Shown: one piece after another, positions 7,954 through 17,433 of the stretch | How positions within the stretch are numbered: the stretch's first letter is position 1 | Layout of the letters: each line of letters begins with the position of its first letter | DNA from: Streptomyces sp. NBC_00335 | GTDB lineage: Bacteria; Actinomycetota; Actinomycetes; Streptomycetales; Streptomycetaceae | Direction: 5' to 3' | DNA length: 64,000 bases | NCBI RefSeq assembly: GCF_036127095.1 | Contig: NZ_CP108006.1 | Location: 2,232,001 to 2,296,000 of the forward strand | Position numbers and translations under genes: made by a program | Notes under the pieces: model-generated | What the model was told of the DNA's origin: nothing | The model's input: the letters and a program-made list of their open reading frames with translations, nothing else | The model's database searches: none

Positions 7954-9402
7954 TCACACGCTTTTCGGGGCGGTCCACTCCGGGTGCCCCGGCATCGCCG
8001 GCGTCTTGTTCCCGTACAGCCACGGCTGCAGGAACGCCCCCAGGTCCCGGCCCGCCTCCTGCGAGGCCAGCCGTACGAAGTCCTCCGTACCCGCGACCCC
8101 GTCCCGGTGCTCCCCCACCCAGCGCCGCTCCACCCGGTCGAAGGCCTTGACCCCGATCTCCTGCCGCAGCGCGTACAGGATCAGCGCGGCGCCGTCGTAG
8201 ACCGCGGGCCGGAACAGCCCGATCTTCTCGCCCGGGGCGGCCGGCTTGGGCGCGGCCGGGGGGCCGCCGGCCGCCCGCCACTGGTCGGAACGCTGGTACG
8301 CCTCGCGCATGCGGCGCTCCAGGGAGTACTTGCCGAGGCCGTCCGCGTACAGGGCTTCGTACCAGGTGGCGTGGCCCTCGTTGAGCCACAGGTCGGACCA
8401 GGTGCGCGGGCTCACGCTGTCGCCGAACCACTGGTGGGCCAGTTCGTGGACCATCACGGACTCGACGTACCACTCGGGGTAGCCGCCGCTGCCCGCGAAC
8501 AGTGCGCTCTCGAACAGCGACAGGGTCTGCGTCTCCAGCTCGAAGCCGGTACGGGCCTTCGCGATCAGCACCCCGTAGTTCTCGAAGGGGTAGCGGCCGA
8601 CCCGTGCCTCCATCCACTCGATGTGTCCGGCGGTCTTCTTCAGCCACGGCTCCAGCCGTTCCCGGTCCGCCGCGGGGACCACGTCGCGCAGCGGCAGTCC
8701 GTGCGGCCCGGTGCGGTGGACCACGGCCGAGTCGCCGATCGACACCTGGGCCAGCTCGGTGGCCATCGGGTGCAGCGTCCGGTACGTCCACGTGGTCGCA
8801 CTGCCCGCCCGGCGGGCCGGCAGTGCGCCCGGCACCCCGTTGGCCACGGCCGTCATCCCGGCCGGTGCGCTCACCCGGAAGGTGAAGTACGCCTTGTCGG
8901 CGGGGTGGTCGTTGCACGGGAAGACCCGGTGCGCGGCGTCGGCCTGGTTCGCCATCGCCAGCCCGTCGTCGGTGACCACCCAGCCGCCGTCGCCGCGGCC
9001 GCGCGGGTCGCTGGTGTGCCGGACGGTGATGTGGAGGGGCAGGTCCGGCTCCACGGGCCGGGCGGGGGTCAGGACGAGGTCCTCGCCGAAGCTCGCGAAG
9101 GTGGCGGGTTCCCCGTTGACCTCGGCGGAGGCCACTTTCCCGTGGGTGAAGTCGAGGTTGACGGTTTCGAGGCGCGCGAGGCTGCGCGCGTCGATGACGG
9201 TGACCGCGTCGAGCGGGGTGCTGTTGTCCTTGTACGCGAAGGACAGGTCGTACGAGAGGACGTCGTACCCGGGGTTCCCGAGCTCGGGGAAAAGCGGGTC
9301 TCCGATGCCGAGCGCCCGGGGCGGGGGCACGACGGCGGCGACGAGGCTGAGCGAGGCCGCGGCGAGCAGGGCGGCGCGCAGGCGCGGGGAGGTGAGCTGC
9401 AT
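7954..9402 (-). CDS. Exported M1-family zinc metallopeptidase
   Basis: 482 residues. A signal peptide is visible (LRAALLAAASLSLVAAVV, residues ~8-25). The gluzincin site is intact: HELAHQW with His319, Glu320, His323, and Glu342 in WLNEGHATWYE, 19 residues after the second histidine. The N-terminal beta domain of aminopeptidase N relatives precedes it. The family GAMEN exopeptidase motif is not obvious. The protein is shorter than full aminopeptidase N (about 850 residues), so it belongs to the compact M1 group of actinobacteria. Start at the ATG before MQLTSPRL, after GGTGGGGG. It probably degrades peptides outside the membrane. Confidence 0.88.
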   Translation of the reverse strand: MQLTSPRLRAALLAAASLSLVAAVVPPPRALGIGDPLFPELGNPGYDVLSYDLSFAYKDNSTPLDAVTVIDARSLARLETVNLDFTHGKVASAEVNGEPATFASFGEDLVLTPARPVEPDLPLHITVRHTSDPRGRGDGGWVVTDDGLAMANQADAAHRVFPCNDHPADKAYFTFRVSAPAGMTAVANGVPGALPARRAGSATTWTYRTLHPMATELAQVSIGDSAVVHRTGPHGLPLRDVVPAADRERLEPWLKKTAGHIEWMEARVGRYPFENYGVLIAKARTGFELETQTLSLFESALFAGSGGYPEWYVESVMVHELAHQWFGDSVSPRTWSDLWLNEGHATWYEALYADGLGKYSLERRMREAYQRSDQWRAAGGPPAAPKPAAPGEKIGLFRPAVYDGAALILYALRQEIGVKAFDRVERRWVGEHRDGVAGTEDFVRLASQEAGRDLGAFLQPWLYGNKTPAMPGHPEWTAPKSV

Positions 9403-9478
9403 CCCCCACCGCTTATCAGCGCCCGCCACGCGCCCGCGAACGGCGCGCGACGGCTCCACCCGAAAGGGGTCGGGTCAC

Positions 9479-11578
9479 TTACGCCCGGCTGACGTCGTAG
9501 ACCCCCGGCACGTCCCTCATGGCCCGCATCAGCGCCGGGAGGCCCGTCGCGTCGGGCAGTTGCAGGGTGTAGCTGTGCCGGACCCGCTGTTCGACCGGCG
9601 GCTCCACCGTCGCGGAGACCACCTCGACCCCCTCACGGGCGATGGCCTCGGTCAGATCGGCCAGCAGGTGCGGGCGGCCGAACGATTCGGCGAGCAGGGT
9701 GACCCGGCAGTCCGCGGTCGCCCGCCAGTGCACGGCGATGGGGGTCCGGCCCACCGCCCGCATCTGGGCCACCGTCGCGCAGTGGACCCGGTGCACGGTG
9801 ACGGCCCCGCCGCGTACGACGAACCCCTCGACGGCATCCGGCGGCACCGGGGTGCAGCAGCCCGCGAGCCGCACGGTGGCGTCCGGCAGGTCGGCGACGG
9901 CGTTGCCCCCGCCACTGCGGAGGCCGATCACCGACAGCGGCGGCCTGGGGGCGGCGTCGGCGGGCCGGGCCCCGTCCGGGTGGGCCTCCAGCCAGCTGCT
10001 GACGGCGATCCGGGCTGCCGGGGTCTTGGCGTGGTCCAGCCAGTCGGCGGTGGGCCCCGAGGAGGCGTCGTGCGCGAGCAGGAGCTGGACGGTGTCCCCG
10101 TCGGAGAGCCGGGAGGACAGGGAGGTCAGGCGCCCGTTGACCCGGGCGCCGATACAGCCGTGGGCCGCCTCGCCGTGCTGTGCGTAGGCGGCGTCGATAC
10201 AGCTGGCGCCGGCCGGCAGTCCCAGCGTGCCCCCGTCGGCACGGAACACGGTGATCTCCCGGTCCTGGGCCAGCTCCGAGCGCAGGACGTCCCAGAAGGT
10301 GTCGGGGTCGGGCGCCGACTGCTGCCAGTCGAGCAGCCGCGACAGCCAGCCGGGGCGGGTCGGGTCCACCCGTTCCTCGTCGCAGTCGGCCGCCGCGATC
10401 TGCTCCGCGGGCTCGGCCTGCTGCGGGGAGGTGTACGGATTGCCGAGCGCCACCACGCCCGCCTCGGCGACCCGGTGCATCTGCCGGGTCCGCACGATGA
10501 CCTCGGCGACGTACCCCTCGGGCGTCGCGAAGGCGGTGTGCAGGGACTGGTAGAGGTTGAACTTCGGGGTGGCGATGAAGTCCTTGAACTCGGAGATGAC
10601 CGGGGTGAAGCAGGTGTGCAGCTCCCCCAGCACGGCGTAGCAGTCCGCGTTCTCCCCGACGAGGACCAGCAGGCGGCCGAAGTCGGAGCCGCGCAGCTCC
10701 CCGCGCTTGAGGGAGATGCGGTGCACGGAGACGAAGTGCCGGGGCCGTACGACCACCTCTGCGGCGATGCCCGCTTCGCGCAGGACGGACCGTACCGAGT
10801 CGGCGATGGCGGGCAGGGGGTCGCGCTCGCCCGCGTGGGCCGCGATGAGGGCACGGGTGTGCTCGTACTCCTCGGGGTGCAGGATCGCGAAGACGAGGTC
10901 TTCCAGCTCGGTCTTCAGGGCCTGTACGCCGAGCCGTTCGGCGAGCGGGATGAGGACGTCGCGGGTGACCTTGGCGATGCGTGCCTGTTTCTCGGGCCGC
11001 ATCACGCCGAGGGTGCGCATGTTGTGCAGTCGGTCGGCGAGCTTGATGGACATCACGCGGACGTCGTTGCCGGTGGCGACGAGCATCTTGCGGAAGGTCT
11101 CGGGCTCGGCGGCGGCGCCGTAGTCGATCTTCTCGACCTTGGTGACGCCGTCGACGATGAAGCAGACCTCGTCGCCGAACTCCTCGCGGACCTGATCGAG
11201 GGTCACGTCGGTGTCCTCGACGGTGTCGTGGAGGAGCGAGGCCGTCAAAGTGGTGGTTTCGGCGCCCAGTTCGGCCAGGATGAGCGTCACGGCGAGCGGA
11301 TGTGTGATGTACGGCTCACCGCTCTTGCGCATCTGGCCGCGGTGCGAGGTCTCTGCGAGCAGGTACGCGCGGCGCAGGAGCGACAGGTCCGCGTCGGGGT
11401 GATGGGCGCGGTGCGCCTCGGCGACATGGCCGATGGCGTCCGGCAGCCGGTCCCGGGGCGTGGGGCCGAGCAGCGCAGCGCGTCCGAGTCGTCGCAGGTC
11501 AAGCCTGGTCCGGCCGCGTCTGCGAAGTTCGGGGAGCGCTTCGGGACGTGCTTCGGGGTTCGTGGCCTCTGCACTCAT
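9479..11578 (-). CDS. RelA/SpoT-homologue (p)ppGpp hydrolase/synthetase
   Basis: 699 residues with the full long-RSH order: HD hydrolase (YITHPLAV, LLHDTVEDT, KLADRLHNMRTL, residues ~70-200), synthetase region (~230-390), TGS domain (~420-490, starting REITVFRADGG) and C-terminal ACT domain (~610-699). The hydrolase metal ligands look intact. The synthetase is divergent: the ATPKFNLYQSLHT loop has Asn-Leu where family members usually have Gly-Met/Tyr, and the segment equivalent to VGVRVLV reads FGRLLVLV, losing the arginine. Start ATG follows GGAGGT with 4 bases spacing, a very strong site. It fits the second, SpoT-like RSH enzyme of streptomycetes (RshA), so mainly hydrolytic activity is my guess. 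Confidence 0.9.
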   Translation of the reverse strand: MSAEATNPEARPEALPELRRRGRTRLDLRRLGRAALLGPTPRDRLPDAIGHVAEAHRAHHPDADLSLLRRAYLLAETSHRGQMRKSGEPYITHPLAVTLILAELGAETTTLTASLLHDTVEDTDVTLDQVREEFGDEVCFIVDGVTKVEKIDYGAAAEPETFRKMLVATGNDVRVMSIKLADRLHNMRTLGVMRPEKQARIAKVTRDVLIPLAERLGVQALKTELEDLVFAILHPEEYEHTRALIAAHAGERDPLPAIADSVRSVLREAGIAAEVVVRPRHFVSVHRISLKRGELRGSDFGRLLVLVGENADCYAVLGELHTCFTPVISEFKDFIATPKFNLYQSLHTAFATPEGYVAEVIVRTRQMHRVAEAGVVALGNPYTSPQQAEPAEQIAAADCDEERVDPTRPGWLSRLLDWQQSAPDPDTFWDVLRSELAQDREITVFRADGGTLGLPAGASCIDAAYAQHGEAAHGCIGARVNGRLTSLSSRLSDGDTVQLLLAHDASSGPTADWLDHAKTPAARIAVSSWLEAHPDGARPADAAPRPPLSVIGLRSGGGNAVADLPDATVRLAGCCTPVPPDAVEGFVVRGGAVTVHRVHCATVAQMRAVGRTPIAVHWRATADCRVTLLAESFGRPHLLADLTEAIAREGVEVVSATVEPPVEQRVRHSYTLQLPDATGLPALMRAMRDVPGVYDVSRA

Positions 11579-11718
11579 GGGCACCTCCGACGGCTTCGAC
11601 CGGCGGTGGTGGGCATGGGGTGCGCCCGCAGGGCCGGTGCCTGATGCTACCGACCCCACCACGTGGCGCAGTCCACCTCTCGCTCAGCGTGAAACGGATC
11701 ACCCATTAGAGGGAAGCT

Positions 11719-12594
11719 TCAGGCGAAAGCCGTTTCGGTGAGCCAGGCCGGATCGAACTCGCCCTCGGCCACGATCACGGCGGGTCCGGTCATCTCGATC
11801 CGCCCGTCGGGGTGCTCGGTGATGACCAGGGTGCCGCCGGGCAGATCGACGGTGTACGTGACGGGCGCGCCGGTGACGGCCGGGTCGGCGCCGTCGCGGC
11901 GGATGGCGGCCACGGCGACCGCGCAGGCGCCGGTGCCGCAGGAGCGGGTCTCGCCGGAGCCGCGCTCGTGCACGCGCATGGCGACGTGCCGGGGGCCGCG
12001 GTCGACGACGAACTCGACGTTGACACCGGTCGGGTAGGCGGACGCCGGGCTGTACGGGGGCGGGTCCAGCAGCTTCCCGGCATCGTCCAGGCTGTCAACG
12101 AAGGCCACCGCGTGCGGGTTCCCCATGTTGACGTTGCGCGCGGGCCAGGAACGGTCCCCGACGGAGACGGTGACCTCGCCCTCGGGCAGCTCGGCGCGGC
12201 CCATGGAGACGGTCACGTCGCCGGTCTTGTCGAGGTGCACCCGCTTGACTCCGCCGCGGGTGGCGACGGCCAGGTCGCCCGGCTCCACGTGCCCGGCGTG
12301 CTGGAGGTAGCGGGCGAAGACGCGGACGCCGTTGCCGCACATCTCGGCGATGGAGCCGTCGCTGTTGCGGTAGTCCATGAACCACTCGGCCTCGCCGGCC
12401 AGGTGCGCCGCCTCGGGGTGCGCGGCGGAGCGCACGACGTGCAGCACGCCGTCAGCGCCGATCCCGGCCCGCCGGTCGCACAGCCGCGCGACGGCGGAGG
12501 CCGGCAGGTCGATGGCGTTGTCCGGGTCCGGGACGATCACGAAGTCGTTCTCGGTGCCGTGGCCCTTGAGGAAGGAGAGGCTGGTCTGCGTCAC
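11719..12594 (-). CDS. dapF: Diaminopimelate epimerase
   Basis: 291 residues. It interconverts LL- and meso-diaminopimelate for lysine and peptidoglycan synthesis without cofactor, using two cysteines. Both are visible: AEMCGNGVR in the N-terminal half and RSCGTGACA in the C-terminal half. FLKGHGTENDFV and NVNMGNPHAV are family landmarks. The start is GTG with a weak purine stretch upstream; an ATG 9 bases upstream is out of frame and hits a stop at once. It is in the same direction as miaA, as is usual in streptomycetes, though a membrane-protein gene intervenes. Confidence 0.96.
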   Translation of the reverse strand: MTQTSLSFLKGHGTENDFVIVPDPDNAIDLPASAVARLCDRRAGIGADGVLHVVRSAAHPEAAHLAGEAEWFMDYRNSDGSIAEMCGNGVRVFARYLQHAGHVEPGDLAVATRGGVKRVHLDKTGDVTVSMGRAELPEGEVTVSVGDRSWPARNVNMGNPHAVAFVDSLDDAGKLLDPPPYSPASAYPTGVNVEFVVDRGPRHVAMRVHERGSGETRSCGTGACAVAVAAIRRDGADPAVTGAPVTYTVDLPGGTLVITEHPDGRIEMTGPAVIVAEGEFDPAWLTETAFA

Positions 12595-12640
12595 CCGCCC
12601 ATGGTACCGAGCCGGCGCCCGCCACAGCCGGGCCGCCCCG

Positions 12641-13240
12641 CTACCGGAGCCGGGCCACCCGGTACACCGCGAGCGCTACGACACCCAGCGCGACCAGCGC
12701 GTACAGCAGGGCGAGGCGCCAGTCGGGCCGCTGCCCCGAGCCGCGGGCCGGGAGCCCCGGCAGGGCGTAGCCCACCCGGCGCGCGGCCATCAGGCCCCAG
12801 CCGCCCGCGCAGCAGCTGATGAGGAACCCGAGCATGGCGACGACCGCTCCGCCGTCGCCGAACTCGAAGGCGAGCGGGAAGGCGAACATCAGGGATCCGG
12901 CGGCGGCCAGCATGACGATGGGGGCGATCTGCCAGAGCCTCAGCCGGCGCTGCGGGCGCAGTTCCACCTCGAAGGCGGGGGCGGCGGCCGCCTCCGCCTC
13001 GGCGGAGTCCGGCGCGTCCGGGCCGTCGGGGGTCAGCCGCGCGGGATCCGCGGGCAGCCCCAGTCCGAGGCCGGCGTCGGCGTCCGCGGGCAGTGCCAGC
13101 CCGTCGGTGAGCCCGTCGGCGTCCACCGGCGCTCCGCCGGACAAGCCGTCGCCGCCGGCGGCGGCGCTGTGAAGCATCGGGTCCGCTTCCCGTCGGGTGT
13201 CGTCCCGACCGGTGTCACGAGGGCCGGCCTCCATCGCCAC
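12641..13240 (-). CDS. Small membrane protein with acidic cytoplasmic head, unknown function
   Basis: 199 residues. The first ~95 are Ala/Asp/Gly-rich and acidic, followed by FEVELRPQRRLRLWQ and three hydrophobic segments (about residues 105-125, 130-150 and 178-195). No family recognised. The start is either GTG 13240 or ATG 13234; GGGGAGGG sits 3 or 9 bases away, which favours the ATG. It lies 46 bases upstream of dapF on the same strand and may be in one transcript with it. Confidence 0.7.
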   Translation of the reverse strand: MAMEAGPRDTGRDDTRREADPMLHSAAAGGDGLSGGAPVDADGLTDGLALPADADAGLGLGLPADPARLTPDGPDAPDSAEAEAAAAPAFEVELRPQRRLRLWQIAPIVMLAAAGSLMFAFPLAFEFGDGGAVVAMLGFLISCCAGGWGLMAARRVGYALPGLPARGSGQRPDWRLALLYALVALGVVALAVYRVARLR

Positions 13241-13366
13241 GCGCCCTCCCCACTTGGACTTCGTACGCCGTCGTTCACCGCCGGTGACGGCACCGTCGGA
13301 AGTTTGATGATGGCACGCCGTCAGGCCCGGGACGGGCGTGCGGGGCGTCCCGATGCCATCACGTGA

Positions 13367-14305
13367 TCAGGCTGTGACCGCTCGTTCGACCAACGACTGC
13401 GCGAGTCCGGCGAGTTCTCCCCGGTCCTCGGCGGCCCCGCTGAGCCAGTGCACCCTCGGGTCCCGGCGGAACCACGAGTCCTGCCTGCGGGCGAACCGCT
13501 TGGTGGCGCGGACCGTCTCGGCGCGCGCCTCCTCCTGCGTGCACTCCCCGGCGAGGGCGCTCAGCACCTGCTGGTAGCCGAGCGCCCTGGAGGCGGTGAC
13601 TCCGCCGCGCAGGCCGGCGGCCTCCAGCGTGCGGACCTCGTCCACCAGCCCGTCTTCCCACATCCGGTCCACGCGCAGCGCGATCCGCTCGTCGAGCTCG
13701 GGCCGGGCCACGTCCACGCCGATCTGGACCGTGTCGTAGACGGACTCGTGGCCGGGCAGGTTGGCGGTGAACGGCCGTCCGGTGATCTCGATGACCTCCA
13801 GCGCGCGCACGATGCGGCGGCCATTGCTGGGCAGGATCGCCTGCGCGGCGGCCGGGTCGGCGGCGGCGAGGCGGGCGTGCAGGGCGCCGGGGCCGCGCAG
13901 GGTGACCTCGGCCTCCAGGCGGGCCCGGACCTCGGGGTCGGTGCCGGGGAACTCCATGGCGTCGAGCGCGCCGCGGACGTAGAGGCCGGAACCGCCGACG
14001 AGGACCGGCGTACGGCCCTGGGCGAGCAGCTTGTCGATCTCGACGCGGGCGAGGCGCTGGTACTCGGCGACGCTCGCCGTCTCGGTGACGTCCCAGATGT
14101 CGAGGAGGTGGTGCGGGACCCCTCCGCGCTCCTCGGTCGTCAGTTTGGCGGTACCGATGTCCATCCCCCGGTACAGCTGCATCGAGTCGGCGTTGACGAC
14201 TTCGCCGTCGAAATGACGGGCCAGGGCTACGCCCAGATCGGACTTTCCGGCTGCGGTGGGTCCTACGACGGCGATGACCCGCGGGGCGGGGGCTGCTTTC
14301 CTCAC
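13367..14305 (-). CDS. miaA: tRNA dimethylallyltransferase
   Basis: 312 residues from the GTG at 14305. MiaA adds the dimethylallyl group to A37 of tRNAs reading UNN codons; MiaB, encoded 1.5 kb upstream on the same strand, then methylthiolates it. The P-loop GPTAAGKSD, the DSMQLYRGMDIGTAK substrate loop, GGSGLYVRGAL and the RRQDSWFRRD C-terminal segment are all present. A TTG nine codons upstream (14332) would give 321 residues. Neither start has a good ribosome site, so the choice rests on the expected length of this protein in streptomycetes. Confidence 0.93.
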   Translation of the reverse strand: MRKAAPAPRVIAVVGPTAAGKSDLGVALARHFDGEVVNADSMQLYRGMDIGTAKLTTEERGGVPHHLLDIWDVTETASVAEYQRLARVEIDKLLAQGRTPVLVGGSGLYVRGALDAMEFPGTDPEVRARLEAEVTLRGPGALHARLAAADPAAAQAILPSNGRRIVRALEVIEITGRPFTANLPGHESVYDTVQIGVDVARPELDERIALRVDRMWEDGLVDEVRTLEAAGLRGGVTASRALGYQQVLSALAGECTQEEARAETVRATKRFARRQDSWFRRDPRVHWLSGAAEDRGELAGLAQSLVERAVTA

Positions 14306-14479
14306 CGCACCAGTCTCGCAGCCCCTCGTCAAGGCATCGCCATGTACCCGATCGAGCTACGTGACGGGGCCGGGCCGGGGTCGTTGCCTTGGCGGGGTTC
14401 CGGCCGGGCGTGCGCCCGCCGTACGGCGGCCCGCCCACGGCGGAACTTCACTCACACGAGTAACGTTATAGGAGTAGAC

Positions 14480-14695
14480 ATGGGCATTTTGGACCGGCTT
14501 CTCGGCCGTAAGACCCAGGCGACGACCGAAGAGGCCGTTTCCGCGGATCTGACGGCGGAGTCCGCGACGGCCGACGAGGCCGGGACCGAGCAGGCTGTGG
14601 CGGAGGAGAGCGCGGTGGAAGCCGTCGAGATCCCGAAGCAGCAGTCGGCTGAGGTCAGCGCGGACAGCGAGGCCGCAGAGGGTGCCCGTACGTAG
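14480..14695 (+). CDS. Small acidic protein of unknown function
   Basis: 71 residues, beginning MGILDRLLGRKTQ and then almost only Ala, Glu, Ser, Thr, Asp and Val, likely disordered. GGAG sits 5 bases before the ATG. It is 22 bases upstream of the antitoxin-like gene, and both begin with the same pattern, MG(I/L)LD plus leucines and a basic residue, which suggests a shared N-terminal amphipathic helix or a duplicated start. The upstream sequence GTAACGTTAT is nearly palindromic. No family recognised. Confidence 0.6.
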   Translation: MGILDRLLGRKTQATTEEAVSADLTAESATADEAGTEQAVAEESAVEAVEIPKQQSAEVSADSEAAEGART

Positions 14696-14717
14696 CCTCG
14701 CTATTGGAAGGTGACCC

Positions 14718-14963
14718 ATGGGCCTGCTGGACAATCTGAAGGCCAAGCTCGCGCCCGCCAAGGACAAGGTCGGCGACCTCGCTGCTCAGCACGAGGGCAA
14801 GATCACCCAGAATCTGGAGAAGGTGGCCAAGGCCGTCGACTCCAAGACCAAGGGCAAGTACAGCGGCCAGATCTCTAGCGGCGCGGACAAGGCGAAGGAC
14901 GCCCTGGGCAAGATCGCGCACAAGGACGCACCCGGCGGGCCGACGCCGCCGGCCGCTTCCTGA
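14718..14963 (+). CDS. MT0933-like (Rv0909-type) antitoxin-family protein
   Basis: 81 residues, highly charged and helical: MGLLDNLKAKLAPAKDKVGDL, then HEGKITQNLEKVAKAVDSKTKGKYS. This matches the short actinobacterial proteins annotated as MT0933-like antitoxins. GGAAGGTGACCC precedes the ATG. No toxin-like gene is adjacent: the upstream partner is the acidic 71-residue protein and the downstream gene is on the other strand. The antitoxin label may therefore be only a family name. Confidence 0.75.
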   Translation: MGLLDNLKAKLAPAKDKVGDLAAQHEGKITQNLEKVAKAVDSKTKGKYSGQISSGADKAKDALGKIAHKDAPGGPTPPAAS

Positions 14964-14981
14964 CGCGGTCCCGGAAGTGCG

Positions 14982-15017
14982 GAAGGGGCGCGGCACCACT
15001 CGGTGCCGCGCCCCTTC
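14982..15017. terminator. Strong hairpin after the two small genes
   Basis: A 16-bp perfect stem (GAAGGGGCGCGGCACC and its complement) with an ACTC loop lies 19 bases after the antitoxin-family stop codon and just before the convergent end of the next gene, so it can serve both strands. Confidence 0.88.
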
Positions 15018-15039
15018 TGCGTTCCTCCGCGGCGCCCTG

Positions 15040-15747
15040 CTACGACCAGGCCGCGACGAAGTACCCGACCCCGTACGGGGCGTCCTCGTAGAGCAGCCGC
15101 CCTTCGAGCCCGGCGCCCTCGGCGGCGCCCGCGAGGACCTGCCAGGGGGCCCGGCCGGCGGCCTGGAGCTCGGCGGCGAGTCCCGGGTCGAGGGCGGTGA
15201 GCGCGGGCAGGTCGGCGGCGCCGAGGGCGCGGGCGGCCTCGGCGTCGAAGGCGGCGGCGCGTTCGTCGAGGTATCCGGGGGCCTTGAGGGAGCGGCAGGC
15301 GCTGCCGTCACCCATGACGAGCAGGGCGACCCGGTCCTCGCGTGCGGCGAGCTCCCGGCCGGCCTCCAGGCACCCCTCGGTGTCCAGCTGTCCGGCGACC
15401 CCGAACCCCTCCGGGGACGCGGCGCCCCAGTCGGCCCGGCCGAGCAGCCAGGCCCCGACGGCGAGCGGGGTGGGCAGCAGGCGCGGGCCCTCTTCGCCCT
15501 CGCCCAGCCGTACGTCGGCTCCGGCGCCGAATCCGCGGAAGGTGCCGCGGGCGCCCGGGGGGTACGCACCGTGGTGGTCCGGGTCGCAGGCTCCGACCAC
15601 GACGAGCAGATCGGGCCGGGAGGCGGCGAGCACGGACAGCGCGTCGGAACACGCGGTGCGGGCGTCGCCGAGTTCGGCGGCGGCTCCCGTGGCGAGCTCC
15701 GGCAGGAGCATCGGCGGGGCGGGGCAGACGGCGGCGGCTACGAGCAT
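15040..15747 (-). CDS. LigB-like (class III extradiol dioxygenase subunit B-like) protein
   Basis: 235 residues. The N-terminus MLVAAAVCPAPPMLLPEL and the VVVGACDPDHHGAYP stretch resemble the actinobacterial class III extradiol dioxygenase-like proteins often encoded beside miaA/miaB. LLVMGDGSACRSLKAPGYLDERAAAFDAEAA is the second conserved block. Metal ligands of true LigB enzymes cannot be assigned with confidence, so catalysis is open. The ATG at 15747 is preceded only by a weak GCGGAT. It is transcribed after miaB with a 62-base gap. Confidence 0.7.
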   Translation of the reverse strand: MLVAAAVCPAPPMLLPELATGAAAELGDARTACSDALSVLAASRPDLLVVVGACDPDHHGAYPPGARGTFRGFGAGADVRLGEGEEGPRLLPTPLAVGAWLLGRADWGAASPEGFGVAGQLDTEGCLEAGRELAAREDRVALLVMGDGSACRSLKAPGYLDERAAAFDAEAARALGAADLPALTALDPGLAAELQAAGRAPWQVLAGAAEGAGLEGRLLYEDAPYGVGYFVAAWS

Positions 15748-15809
15748 GATCCGCAGCGTAGCCGCCGATGCTTTTTTGCGCGTGCCTCGCGCCGATCGGC
15801 GCCGGCGCG

Positions 15810-17321
15810 TTAGGAGGGGGCGGCGCAGCCCGACGTCATCACCGGGAGCGGAGCCGGGACGCCCAGGGTCGGGATGCCGAGGAGGACGCCCTTCGGCTGC
15901 GCCGGAGCCGCGTTGCGCTTCTCCCACGCGTCGCCCGCACGGGTCCGGCGTACCGCCCCCGTCGGGCCCTCCGCGAGGAGGTGGTGCGGAGCCGCGTAGG
16001 TGATCTCCACGGTCACCACGTCACCGGGACGGACCTCTTCCTCCGGCTTGGTGAAGTGCACCAGGCGGTTGTCGGGGGCCCGCCCGGACAGCCGGTGCGT
16101 GGCCCCGTCCTTGCGGCCTTCGCCCTCCGCGACCATGACCTCCAGGGTCCGGCCGACCTGCTTCTTGTTCTCGTCCCAGGAGATCTCCTCCTGGAGGGCG
16201 ACCAGGCGCATGTACCGCTCCTGGACGACCTCCTTGGGGATCTGCCCCTCCATGTCGGCGGCCGGGGTCCCGGGGCGCTTGGAGTACTGGAAGGTGAAGG
16301 CGTTCGCGAAGCGCGCCTCGCGCACCGCGTGCATGGTCTGCTGGAAGTCCTCCTCCGTCTCGCCGGGGAAGCCCACGATGATGTCGGTGGAGATCGCGGC
16401 GTGCGGGATGGAGGCGCGGACCTTCTCGATGATGCCGAGGAAGCGCTCCTGGCGGTACGAGCGGCGCATCGCCTTCAGGATCGTGTCCGATCCGGACTGC
16501 ATGGGCATGTGCAGCTGCGGCATGACGTTGGGGGTCTCGGCCATCGCCGCGATCACGTCGTCGGTGAAGTCGCGCGGGTGCGGGGAGGTGAAGCGGACCC
16601 GCTCCAGGCCCTCGATGGCGCCGCAGGCGCGCAGCAGCTTGGAGAAGGCCTCGCGGTCGCCGAGGTCGGAGCCGTAGGCGTTGACGTTCTGGCCGAGGAG
16701 GGTGATCTCGGAGACGCCCTCGGCGACGAGTGCCTCGACCTCGGCGAGGATGTCGCCGGGACGGCGGTCCTCCTCCTTGCCGCGCAGCGCCGGGACGATG
16801 CAGAAGGTGCAGGTGTTGTTGCAGCCCACCGAGATCGACACCCAGGCGGCGTACGCGGACTCGCGCCGGGTCGGGAGCGTGGAGGGGAAGGCCTCCAGCG
16901 ACTCGGCGATCTCGATCTGCGCCTCTTCCTGGATGCGCGCGCGCTCCAGCAGGACGGGCAGCTTGCCGATGTTGTGCGTGCCGAAGACCACGTCGACCCA
17001 GGGGGCGCGGGCCACGATCGTGTCGCGGTCCTTCTGCGCGAGGCAGCCGCCGACGGCGATCTGCATGCCGGGGCGCTTGGTCTTCATCGGCGCGAGCCGG
17101 CCGAGGTTGCCGTAGAGCTTGTTGTCGGCGTTCTCGCGGACGGCGCAGGTGTTGAACACGACGACGTCGGCGTCGCCGTCGGAGCCCTGGGGCGCGCGGA
17201 CGTACCCGGCGTCCTCCAGCAGGCCGGACAGCCGCTCGGAGTCGTGCACGTTCATCTGACAGCCGTACGTCCGGACCTCGTACGTTTTCACAACAGTCGC
17301 CTCGCCGCTCTCGGTGCTCAC
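15810..17321 (-). CDS. miaB: tRNA-2-methylthio-N6-dimethylallyladenosine synthase
   Basis: 503 residues. A radical SAM methylthiotransferase that modifies i6A37 made by MiaA. The N-terminal UPF0004 domain has its three cluster cysteines ([21 protein letters not shown]). The radical SAM triad is [21 protein letters not shown] and the C-terminal TRAM domain (from about residue 390, [15 protein letters not shown]) are present. The GTG at 17321 gives [16 protein letters not shown], close in length to relatives as I recall them; a GTG ten codons later has GAGG 8 bases upstream and is the alternative. The C-terminal ~50 residues beyond TRAM are a Pro/Ala tail. Confidence 0.95.
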   Translation of the reverse strand: MSTESGEATVVKTYEVRTYGCQMNVHDSERLSGLLEDAGYVRAPQGSDGDADVVVFNTCAVRENADNKLYGNLGRLAPMKTKRPGMQIAVGGCLAQKDRDTIVARAPWVDVVFGTHNIGKLPVLLERARIQEEAQIEIAESLEAFPSTLPTRRESAYAAWVSISVGCNNTCTFCIVPALRGKEEDRRPGDILAEVEALVAEGVSEITLLGQNVNAYGSDLGDREAFSKLLRACGAIEGLERVRFTSPHPRDFTDDVIAAMAETPNVMPQLHMPMQSGSDTILKAMRRSYRQERFLGIIEKVRASIPHAAISTDIIVGFPGETEEDFQQTMHAVREARFANAFTFQYSKRPGTPAADMEGQIPKEVVQERYMRLVALQEEISWDENKKQVGRTLEVMVAEGEGRKDGATHRLSGRAPDNRLVHFTKPEEEVRPGDVVTVEITYAAPHHLLAEGPTGAVRRTRAGDAWEKRNAAPAQPKGVLLGIPTLGVPAPLPVMTSGCAAPS

Positions 17322-17433
17322 CCAGCAAGGGTACGGGTCGGGCGTGGCGGCCCGGGCCGGGCGTGGGCCGGAGCGGGCCGGGCGGGCCCGTCGGGCCGTG
17401 ACAGGACGGCGGGTCGGTGGCAGGATCGCGGCC

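Noticed and set aside
14718..14963. Toxin-antitoxin module
   Set aside because: The upstream partner is a small acidic disordered protein without toxin features, so only the family name is kept.
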